DNA of 64,000 nucleotides from positions 1,933,001 through 1,997,000 of the forward strand of contig JACGCM010001129.1 in the NCBI GenBank assembly GCA_014058105.1. The letters run 5' to 3'. The position numbers and the translations under genes were made by a program. Positions 23,296 through 35,200 of the stretch are shown one piece after another (positions within the stretch are counted from its first letter, which is position 1; each line of letters opens with the position of its first letter). The notes beneath the pieces are model-generated. The model was given only the letters and a program-made list of their open reading frames with translations. It searched no databases and was not told the origin of the DNA. This stretch comes from Kingdonia uniflora. Taxonomy: Eukaryota > Streptophyta > Magnoliopsida > Ranunculales > Circaeasteraceae.

Positions 23296-26200
23296 TCACA
23301 TGAAGTAGCTGAGAGCCTTTTTCCTTCTAGAACCACCCTCACCATATAGTTCATTCCACTGTAGTAATTCGCTCATGTTCACTGACTCAGACGATACACT
23401 TGCACAGACCTAATTATAACATATAAAGGTTCATAGTTAATTTATTCAAAAAAATTATTATTATTATTTTATTTTTTGGTGGTAAAAATTGACGTGAGAG
23501 TATTTTTCCTCTTACCTGTTCGTGAGCAAATTTGAAGTCGTCCATGTTAAGAGGCCGAATATCTGTACTCACACTCAAGGGTGGAGGGGGTCTGCCTTCT
23601 GCTAATGCTACCACCTTGTCCTGTCCATGGTTGAGAATAATAGGCCACTAATCAGATAACAATCTCAATGTATATGGGCTAATGACATTTCTCAATACAC
23701 GTAGCAGCAGATCAGCTTTGTATTCAAAAATCAAAATCATTGTGAATTAATACCAGTTTAAACAAATCTAACCTTCTTTTCCTTTTCTAATATCTCTCTG
23801 ATTGGACAATGTGCAGCAGTGACACACAGATTCTGCAACAAAATGGAGAAATTATTACAATAACGTCATCATTCCAAATAATTAATGAAGAAACACCACT
23901 TATTGTAAAAAGAGCCAACCTTGAGGTCGCTTCCCGAATATCCATCAGTCAAATTTGCAATCACATCCAGATCAATGGTTGCTGATAACTCCTCTTTAGC
24001 CAATATTACTTTCAGGATCTTATATCTATTAATAGTATCTGGCAAGTTCACCATCAATCTGTGGGAAAAAAACAAACATAGAAGCAGTTAGCAAATGCAA
24101 TAATCGTTAAGATACAAAAAATGACACCATGACTCCATTCGTTTTGCTATAAAAAATAAAATAAATATTTTTCAACTTGGATTGCATTCATTCTGTTAAG
24201 AAGATAAACATTTTCAATGTCACACGCATATATGGTAGGCAAGTGTATTGCAATTTTAAATAGGAAACAAATGAGCTAATTGACAGAATACTATGTGAAA
24301 ATTACCTACGCGGCAGTCTTCTAATTACGGCTTCATCAAGATCAAAAGGCCTATTTGTGGCAGCAAGTACCAAAACCCGTTCTTTATCTTTTGTTCGTAA
24401 GCCATCCCAGTTCACCATAAATTCATTTTTCATCTTTCGCATAGCTTCGTGTTCTCCAGGACTTTCCCTCCTACCCAACATGCTATCAACCTGCAAGAAG
24501 ACGGGATATAAGCTGGTAGCTTGGCATATTAAAAAAAACGACTATAACTTAGAGTTACCGTATAACGTTTAAATATAGTTTTTCCTAGCTCCAAAATTTA
24601 CTAGCTATTAGGTGTACACTGTCGATAATCTGGATCTGATGTTATAGGCTTACAACGTCACACATTTTTATATGAGGAAGAGTCGAGGATCTGACCATGC
24701 TCCCAAGCATATTTCTCTTATGGCTGATAAAATCAGAAAGCAAGCTCTTTTCAGATTTACAAATGAATGGACCCTTCACCAAACTTTCTTGAATTTGTTA
24801 AGAACATCTGGAATCAACCTGTGCATGGGGCTCCAATGTACATTGTTGTTCAGAAACTGAAAATCTTAAGAAAATCACTGAAGACATGGAAGAAAGTTGT
24901 TTTTGGTGACACATGGAAGAAGATTGAAGAAACAAGAATAAAGCTTCTTGATTTTCAGAGCAATCTGGAAAGAGATAGTTTCAATGAGGAATTAATGGGG
25001 CAGGAAAAAGAACTAAGAGGGTATCTGAACAAGCTTCTTTTTCAAGAAGAGATGACTTTAAAACAAAGAGCTAGAATAGATTGGTTCTCTGGGTGATTTA
25101 AACACTACATACTTCTATAATTCTGTTAAGGAGAGGAAAAGCTTCAACCAAATCAATCATATTCAATGTCAAGATGGGACTGTTGCTGATTCTCCAGAGC
25201 TAATTCAAAATGAAGCTGTTCAGTTTTACTCTAATCTTTTAAGAGAGCCTAATAACTCTCTGGATGATTGTTTTCAAATTTCAAAGAAAATCTCAAACAC
25301 TCAGGCAAATGAGCTGATCAAAGAAGTATCAGAAGAAATCAAGAAGGTGGTTTTTGGAGAAAAGGATGATAAAGCTCCTGGTGTGCATGGCTTCAATGTT
25401 TATTTCTATAAGTTCTGCTGGGAGATAGTGGGAAAAGATGTAACAAAAGCTATACAAAGCTTCTTCACAAAATTCAGACTGCTTGGTGAGGTAAATATAA
25501 CAATACTGAAGCTACTTCCCAAGATTCCTAATCTTAAAAGTTTCTCAGATTTCATGCCAACCTCTCTTTGCAATGACTTGTATAAGTTCATTACAAAGCT
25601 TATGGCACTGAGAATGAAGAAACACCAGGATGACATCATAGATCCTTCTCAATCTGCATTTATTAAGGGGAGGCTTATACAAGACAATATTTTGTTTGCT
25701 CATGAATTGCCAAAGGGGTTTTGATAGAAAGAATGGGTCTGAGAAGATAATATTAAAGGTTGACATCCACAAAGCTTTTGACTCGATTAAGTGGTGTTTT
25801 CTTTTTGAAGTCATGGCCAAGGGGGTTTCCTCAGATGTTTGTGAATTGGGTTAAATTATGTGTCACAACACCTAAATTCAAGATAGATATCAATGGCACT
25901 ATGACAGGGTTCTTTTCTAGTAGTAGGGGAGTGAGGCAGGGCGATCCTCTCCTCCCATACCTATTCACTATTGCTATGCAGCTACTCAGAGTTATTCAAC
26001 CAAGCAACAAGAGCAGAAAATCTAAGGGTCTTTCCAAGCTGTAGAAAACTGAACATTTCACACCTCATGTTTGCAGATGATCTGCTTTTATGCCTCATTT
26101 CTAACATAAGGGTTGCAGAGGAATGTATGGTAATTTTGAACAACTTCGAAGCTTTGTCTGCCTGAAGATTAACAATGCAAAGAGCTCAGTCTTTCTTCTT

Positions 26201-29200
26201 TACTAAGTCAACATCAACTGCTTGGATAACATTGTAAACATTTTTCATTTCAAAGAGGAAAAGCTGCCAGTCAAGTATTTAGGTCTGCCTCTTCTTGCTT
26301 CAAAGTTGACAGAAAGACATTGTCAACCTCTGATTCTAAAGGTCCAGAAAAGAATTATGAATTGGAAGCACAGGTTCCTTTCCTTTGGAGAAAGACTTGA
26401 GCTCCTAAAATCTGTCCTTTGATCTTTTTCTGTGTATTGGGCTACCTAAGAGTGTGATTGCAAAAATTGAGACCATCTTCAAAGATTTATTATGGTCTGG
26501 TTCTATTGATACCAAAGTCATTTCAAATGTGGCTTGGAAAGAAGTCTGCCTCCCCAATTCTACAATTTGTAGAACTATTTGGAATCTAACTGGGAAGAAA
26601 AATCTTTGGGCCTTATGGTTAGGAAAGAGATACTTGACTAATTGTAGTTTCTGGACCTTGATTCCTCCAGAAGACTGCTCTTGGGGATTAAAATCAATGT
26701 TGAAGAGAAGAAAGTTTGTTCTTGAACAATGTATGTATATAGTAGGGAATGGTGAAAACACTTCTTTCTGGCATGATCCTTGGTTGCAGGAAGGCAACCA
26801 AGGAGATTCTTTTAGGCATTAAGAAGAATGACACTGTCAGCAAAATCATCACTAATACTGAAGGTTGGAGAAGAACTACAAACAGGCTCAGATCTGAAGA
26901 ATGTGTCCATATTTGGAGAGAAATCCATATTGTTGAAGCCTCTAATACTAGTCAAGCGAATTATTTGGAAGCCTGCCCCAAACGGAAATTTCAATACAAA
27001 ATCAGCATGGAATAAGTTGAAATAATAGAAAAGAAGTTAGCTGGTACAGTTTGGAATAAAATTTCTACTCCTAGACATGCATTCATTACTTGGCTGGCCA
27101 CTAAGAACAGACTGAAAACTAGAAACTTCCTAGTCCATATTGGGGTTATTGATGCTTCTTACTGCTCTTTATGTGGTGCAGATGGGGAAAATAGAAATCA
27201 CCTTTTTTTTAGTGCCATTTCACAAATCATATTTGGTTCAGAATTTTACAAAGTTTGGGGATAAACAGAAATGTGTATGGATGGAGCACTGAATTCAATT
27301 GGTTTATTAATGAGGCTACTCTTGACCCCTCCCTTAGAGAGATCCTCACAGCTACTCTTGATACTGCTTGTACTAAGAGTCACATTTATGGGGGCCTTTT
27401 CAGACTCCCTAATGGTTTTCCTATATGTCTTATATCAACAGAGCCCAAGCACCAAAAGAGAGGGAAAGTATGTGCATTTCTTCCATTCTGGAAGGTCTTG
27501 ACTTTGCTCTAAAGCTGAACTTAATAGACTTGGAAGTTAGATCAGAATCTAAGGCTATTGTCTTCCATTCTGGAAGGTCTTGACCTTGCTCTAAAGCTGA
27601 ACTTAATAGACTTGGAAGTTAGATCAGAATCTAAGGCTATTGTCCACTCTCTTAACAACAACTGCATATCAACTTGAAGAAAAATTAAGAACTTTTGAGA
27701 GATAGATAAAAAGAGAAGACAAATGATGAAGGTTACAATCAAGAATACTCACAAATCCTCAAATAGAACTATTAGACTTATTGTCTCACACTGTACAGAT
27801 TTTTTTAGTTTTCCCTAGTTCTTTTCCCTTTAGGTTGTAATACTTTTCTTTTCTAATTGAATTCTGGTGGGGGCCCTTGCCTAACCCCAGCATCCTCTTT
27901 CAAAAAAATAAAAATAAAAATAAATTATTTTGACTCGACATATGTGAGTTGTGAACTTGTAATGATATATATAACTAAACTTCATCTCAAACACTCAGAA
28001 AGGATCCAAGAGGTGTATTTTAGATTCAGCAAGTCATTTCCTACACAACCACAATCTTGCTCAAAAAAATCAATCAAAACAGTAGTCGCTCTAGCTGAGG
28101 AACAAAATCCTCCAGAGGCAAACTACGGACTTGCTGCTGGGGTTTGTGGTTTATCTGGTGATGAATTTCATCTGTGGGTAAATATACTACTAGGCTTTCT
28201 GTATTTTATATCAGTTTTCTGTTCTCCTACTATTCTAACTATACGGTCTTTGATCAGATTATTTATTTTCAATTATAAGCCAAAGGGTGAAATTTTCTGC
28301 ATCACCTGGGATTATTCTCTAGTCACTTACTGTGGTAATAGCTAGGTAACAACGACACGGATACGGGTATCGGTATCCGACACGGGTACGGGGTGTCGGA
28401 AACGGCAGAAAATTGCTAAGTACCTTGTAAATATGAGAATAAGGTAATTCAGAGATACTAACAGTAATATGAGAATAAGTGCAAAAGGCTCACCTCATCA
28501 ACAAATATGACACTAGGAGCAATTTTACTGGCTAAAGAAAAAACGGCCTTTACATACTTTTCGCCCTCACCAAACCACTGCAGAAAGAGAATTTTAATTA
28601 GGAGCAGAAAGGAAAGGAAAAAATAAAAGTGTAAGCACATTTTCCCACTCATTACTAACTTTAGAAGTGATGCTAGACATTGAAATGTTGATGAAGTTTG
28701 CACCAGCTTCAGTGGCCACAGCTTTTGCAAGCATTGTTTTCCCTGTTCCAGGTGGACCGAATAAAAGTATGCCCTTGCATGGCTGCACATGGAATTATTT
28801 ACAAATTAAAGTCCACCTTTTAATTATCGAAGAGCCCTTTTAATTGTGGATTATTCATAATCCGAAAAGTTGATGATCTAATTTTAATGCGCAAAACTTA
28901 CAAGATAGTGCTTTATGATACAAAAATGTTACTTTTAATTCAATTATTTTTATGGCTCTTGGAATAAAATTTGATCCAGAAATCAAAACATTACTCAAAT
29001 TATTACCAATACCAAATTTTCACCGAATAAATAATTGCAAATGACGGAATTGATACAAATATCAAACCAAAAAATTTGATGATCATGGTGGTACCTATCT
29101 TTAGTAAATGAAAATGAAAAAGATAACTCAAAGCATGATGTAAATGAAAAAGATCCTCACTGGGGTTTTACTCAAAACAGGAATATCACTTCAGAAGAAA

Positions 29201-32200
29201 AAAAAAGATGTAACAAATTTCAGAGATGCCTATATCTTAAGAACCAAATTGGTGACTGAGACAACTCTTTAGATATATTGGTCAACCACTGGGTTTGTTT
29301 GTTTTTTAGCTAGGCAGCCACTGTTTAACTCAGGTACATAATCCAAGGTGAATGACTATATCTGAGAAATCAAAGATTATGCTAATGCTTTACAAGAGAT
29401 GCCGAAGATGAATATTAAACGAAAATGTCATAATATTTCCCTCATCTGTGTGGCTGAAAATGGAAACGAAAAATAAAATGACTAGAGAGAGAAGAATAAT
29501 CATCCTTTTAGAGTTTTTAATTATTTCAGTTCCTACCTCATTTTGAACTTTAACGAAGTAAGCTTCACTTTATCAAAAAAAAATTCTACAAAATATGATC
29601 TTCAACTAATTTATCTATGACTCGGAAATGAAGTTCTTTGTGTTTTAATTCTTCAAACTAACAATGTAGCTTATATTGAAAGAGAGTAATGTGCAAACCT
29701 TTGTTAGTTGGCCCTTGCAAAATAGCTCGGGTCTTTGTAAAGGAAGCATCACCAACTCCTTCAATGTATCCTTGACATTCTCTAGAGCTCCAATGTCATC
29801 AAACGTTACTCCTATATCAGTAGGTGGGATAACATCAACCAGGAGCCTTTTCTCAAATTCGTTCTCAGTTGCAATATCCTGGATTTCACATTAAATCCAA
29901 AAATAGTTAATAATTAAAAACCAAATACTTATTCAGAGACTCCCAGGTGCTAATGTACAAAAAATACCTTGAGTGATTTCTTCAAACTCTTGGATTCACT
30001 CTGGATAGACTGCAGAATTCCAAGCCCATACTGAATGCTGCCATAACAGCAATTTTAGTTTAATTTAAGCTCAGTGATAGTAACACCATTAAGAAAAGGG
30101 TATAATCTGATCAGCGCTAATTACCAATTCAGCAAGAGCAAAATGTGGTATGAGAAAAGACATAATTTAATTAGGGCTTCATGCCGAAAAATACCCTTAA
30201 CACTGGGCAAAAGAGTAAGGAAGTATATGAAAAACACGTAAAAATGACAAGAATGTTATAAACAGGGGGTCTAGGCGCATGTTAAGAACCCTTCTAGGGT
30301 TAGAACGCTTGTTAGTATTTTTACCTCTGTTTATAAAGCTTGCACTCTAATCCTTAATCACTTAATGAGAAACTCTCTTTTTCTTATTCTTCTTCTTAAA
30401 CTTGCTCTTCTAGGCAAATATTTAGAAAACATTGTTATAAACGAAAACTGCATTTTGTAGTTTTAAGCAACTCCTTGAACCTTGGACTGGCTCGCTCTAC
30501 CTATACAGAAAGCCCTCATGGCAATCCCTGCCAATAGAGACTCTGACCTACATTCTTAAGTCCTTTCTTCTTTAATAATTTCCTATTTTAAATCACCCTC
30601 ATGTCCCTCTATTCTTGAAGATTACCCACCTTGTTGTAGTGATGTATGCAAAATAATTATTGATTTTTGTTAAATTTCGATGTAATATCAAATAATAATT
30701 TTAGATAGTGGGTGGGTTTGTTTGTGCTATATGGTTTTGTACTAGTCACCGAAATATGAGAAGTTGATACAGTTCAATAAATAGTTCATTGATTTTTTGG
30801 GTTTTTTGGGATATAAGAAGTAATACTTTATATTCTACTAGGAATTCAGGAAGTTCCTCAAAACTTATACCTGGTAGGAAGAGATAAGACTTATCCTGAA
30901 GAGAAATTGGAGTGAAATAAGGATTGAAAGAACAATATCTAACCAGATACATGTGAAAGGCTTACCAATATTGCAGACTTGCAGTAGAGTTAAGAATGAA
31001 AAGAAAAGAAAAAGTATGTTTTCAAACACTTAGAGATGGCAAATAATGTTGCGTAGAAAACCACAGGTTATATGGCAGATTGCTATCTATGAGGAGTTTG
31101 CCAGTAATACCTCTTGCTCAACAAAATAAGCTTTCCGTCCTCCTCATTAACTTCGGTATTCTCCATAAGATGATGACAAAGAGCCCATCCAACGACCTTT
31201 TCTGCACCTGCAATACATTGCATTATTTTTTTTATTATATATTATCATAAACAAATCATAGAGCATAAATATCTAAGTCGTTAACAAATAAATTAATACA
31301 CACTTTCAACGATGAGTGTCTGATCTTTAGTGCATAACGTCTCAAGTCCATTGCACACAAATCCACTTCGCTTTAGAACCTGTTAATGATACAAATTAAG
31401 TTCTCACATAAAAGTAGTCATCTATGAAAGTCAATGTACAGATACGCTGAATTAACTTAAGCAATAGAGCACATAATAAAGCCTCAATTGTAAGTATTAC
31501 AGTTACTGTATGTACACCCACGAGGGAAATAGTGCAAGTAGTCCCCACCAATCTTCGGCTTGGAAATATAAATACACAAAAGAGACAGAATAGTCACTTC
31601 TATGTCAATTTCGGGTCCTAAATGTACTTAGAACAGTTATAGTAGTCTGATGGGTGATTGTTCACTTCCTATATTGCCTTTAGAAACATCCTATATTCTC
31701 GCAGGAGTTGCTCTCTAACAGCTTGAGGGAAAGAGTCAATGTTGTTGTATACCGGCCCACAAGTTTGTTAAAGTAGACTCACACGTCTTTACCCTGGTAA
31801 TATATATACACAAAGGAGTTTGAACAAACATGTCTCCCTCCCTCCCTCTCTTTATGATTTCACAGATACTTGATGGATACCAGAGTTGAGGAAGGGAGTT
31901 GTCTAGCACTGCTACGGGTATGGAGAGGATTTTGTTCAATTTATGTGAACTGCATTGGGAATATGTGGATAAAAGTTAATAATTGGCGGGGCAAGAAAAA
32001 TAACTTACTGCACGGAGGTGGGTAACATTGCCTTTCTCTTTAAGGGTCTCAACATCTCTATCCAGCTGATTCTTCCAATCCACGAGTAAAATTTCATCCT
32101 AAAACATCACTTTGTGAGCAACTACTAGATGAAGCATAAATCCCTATAACAAACGTCAAAACCACAAGTTCAAATTATGTACCTGTGGCATGTGTATGGT

Positions 32201-35200
32201 GACTTTATTAGGAAATAGTTTAGTAAATAACTTTGCTGTTTTCTGAACCTCCTTGCTTCTGTCATGGAATCTCCCAAATTTTCCTGAAAGAAGTAAAGAA
32301 CAAGGGATTGAATTCCACGATCAAACTCACAATAACAATTTGTGAACTCAATACAAAAAAGACAAAGCAATGCTAGAAAAAAATTCCTTACAGGAAAAGT
32401 AAAGTCAAGGAGGGCAGTTTGATTGCTTCCAAATTTTGTGAATAGCAAACCCCCAGGATGAGACTGCATAGAAAGTAAAAACAGATCATGATGGCAATGA
32501 CAGGATACACAACTAAGGGAGAAATAAATTTCAATGCAGTTCTTGCGTGAAGGTCAACAAAAAAATACCTTCTCTTTGCGGTTATCATTTTGAGTGTGAG
32601 AGGCAATTATAACAACATTATCGGGAAGCTTCTCAAGTTTACTCTTAAATGCTGAATATGAATCTGAATTTCCTATAATAGACTTTTCAACATCTTTCAA
32701 GAACAAAATGAAAGGGGAATTTCGGCTTTCGCTGGATATAACCTGGGAATAACAAATGAACTTAAGACTGGCTAACAAACTGAAGATAATGCTTGAAATT
32801 GGAAGTCAATAGATGTGTTTGTTTTTCGTAGAAGCCCACCTCAAACAGTGTATTGATGAGTAGCTTTTGAGCATGCTCTGCACCGGGCGTTTCAAGACGA
32901 AGATCCTCAACTACAAAAGAACAAATATTTAATAAACCTGTAAGAAATTGGGGGAACAAGTTCTAATATTGAAACGTTATTAGAAACTTCACAACTTAAA
33001 AACATAGCATCAATGGGTTATAAGATCACCCTTGCAAAAGAATCCATGACTTCCTTCACATAGACCCCCGAGATCAACTCCTCCGGTAATAGGTTTATCA
33101 AATTTTACACCAATTTTGGATGAAAGGTTATCCTCAAAAGGTAAGAAGACTTTTCCCCGAAATCCATAATTTGGCCCTCTGAAAACAAAATTTGCAACGA
33201 ATAGTTATGAGAATGAGAATAGAAGAAAAGGCTAAGAGCCACTATATAAAATCAAACTAACAAAGTATAGAAAAACAAAATAATTATGCTTTCTTGGGAA
33301 TGATATGATATATCACACATCTGATTCCAATGCTTGACCGAGACATGAATATGGTCATGTAGACAACGGAACGTACTAGACGCATGCCTGATATATTTCT
33401 CAAAACTAACAATCTGGTGAGTTCCATAGTATGACAATGTTTGTTCTATAACTTTTCTTCAATGTTTAACTCTCTACGTAATACCCCCTCGGGACCACTC
33501 TTTAGGAAATAAATTTAGATGGGTTATTAACTCAGAGAGAGGGAGCTCTCCTAAGTACACCTTATTAATCGGCACGCTTAATATATTAGCAGTCATCTCT
33601 GATCGACCGTACTTGTCACAAACCGGGTGACTGAGCAGCGATCAGTCAACCAGTTCCTTAACAGCTCAGCCTCAGTGGAAAAGGCCGGTTAAGGATGGTC
33701 AATCGGAGCGATTTCTTTCATATAATTAGTTAGTTTTTAGTTATTCATTTAATGATCGTGTCCGCGTTATGTGTATGGGCCACGTTTTAATTCTTGAGCA
33801 AATTATGGTTAGTATAAAAATGGGACTGGTTTTCTCTGGAATCAGTCTGATCACTCCATACTCTCTTATTCTCTCACACGCAAGGACCCCACTTTCCCAT
33901 CTAGATAAATTATACAAATAGAGTTTACCATATGACTAATATATAACATTTAACCACCGTAAAAAAAACTCAAAAAAGAAGATAAGATATAGAAGGAACC
34001 TTGACCACTCCGGGAAGAACAGGTCGTATATCAAACATCTAACTTGAAGACAACACAAGTGAGATGGCCAATAAGGTCCTTCCATGTACACAGGAAAAAT
34101 CCACAAAATACTCAGCTTGATTCAAGCCATGAAGGTTATTGACAGCGACACTTTTTACTCAATTAACTCCTATTAGACGGATATGATGTATTACATATTC
34201 ACATTACACATTATTAATTTACACTACGGCATATTCCCAAACGACCAGAATTGTACCTTGACTGAGGCGATGCTGTTGGGTATAGGACACTTGAAATCGA
34301 TCCCATATATCTTACTCGATCCCCTGAGGTGTTCCATAAATTAAATAATATCGAAGTCAAAAAAAAAATCAATAGCTTTTGAATAAGAAGTAAAAGTGCA
34401 TACCCTTTTTAAATAGATAATTCTTAGGTGTCACAGAAGAGGAAGGCCCAATGTTCATATCAGGCTTTAGTTGAGAATCTATAATATTAGAAGGTGCATT
34501 TGCAGTGCCAGAGGTATCCTCCCCTCCATCTGAGGTTGCACTCTTAACCAAGTCGGCATTTCCTGGATTCTGTTTCGTGCAAATGCATAACTTTTCTGCC
34601 CGTAGTCTTTGCTTCAGCAACTCTAGTTCCTTTGATGACAAACCCTGTGGAAAATACGCAGTTGATTGTTTTATTTACTTAGAAGTAGAACATAAAAATA
34701 ATAGTGTGACTGTATGGGAAGCAATAATACTGTAATAGTAATAATAAGTACAACAGGAGTGTAGTATGGGTAGGGAAATAACTAGTCCGGGGTTGTCTCA
34801 CAGCCCACATTTGGCAGATCTAAACCCTTGACGTGGATTCAAACCCTTGACCCAACCATCTCCAATATCCATTGTATTAAGACATTTTCTCCTCTAGTAC
34901 CCTCATTTCAGTAATTTATATTAGTTTGATAAATCATAGTAGTCAGGAGATCCCAGTTATTTTTTTACTAAAACCTTAGTTAATACCAACTTTAAGTCTG
35001 ACTTGACCTAATTTAGAGGGTATCAAAAGGGGTAGGCTATGATTCTACAGAATAGGTATTGAGCCAGATAGTGATTTGGATTGGAGTGAGAATATGGATA
35101 TACATTCATTCGACCTGAACCCAACGGGAGATGATGATGATTTTCTTACACAACTAAAAAAAAGCACGTGCATCCATTTTCATAACCATTAATAAATAAA

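Noticed and set aside
28365..28415. GC-rich phrase cgacacggatacgggtatcgg and similar words
   Set aside because: Looks like a short, simple-word fragment of a repeat; no ends, duplication or coding sense could be found to define a feature.
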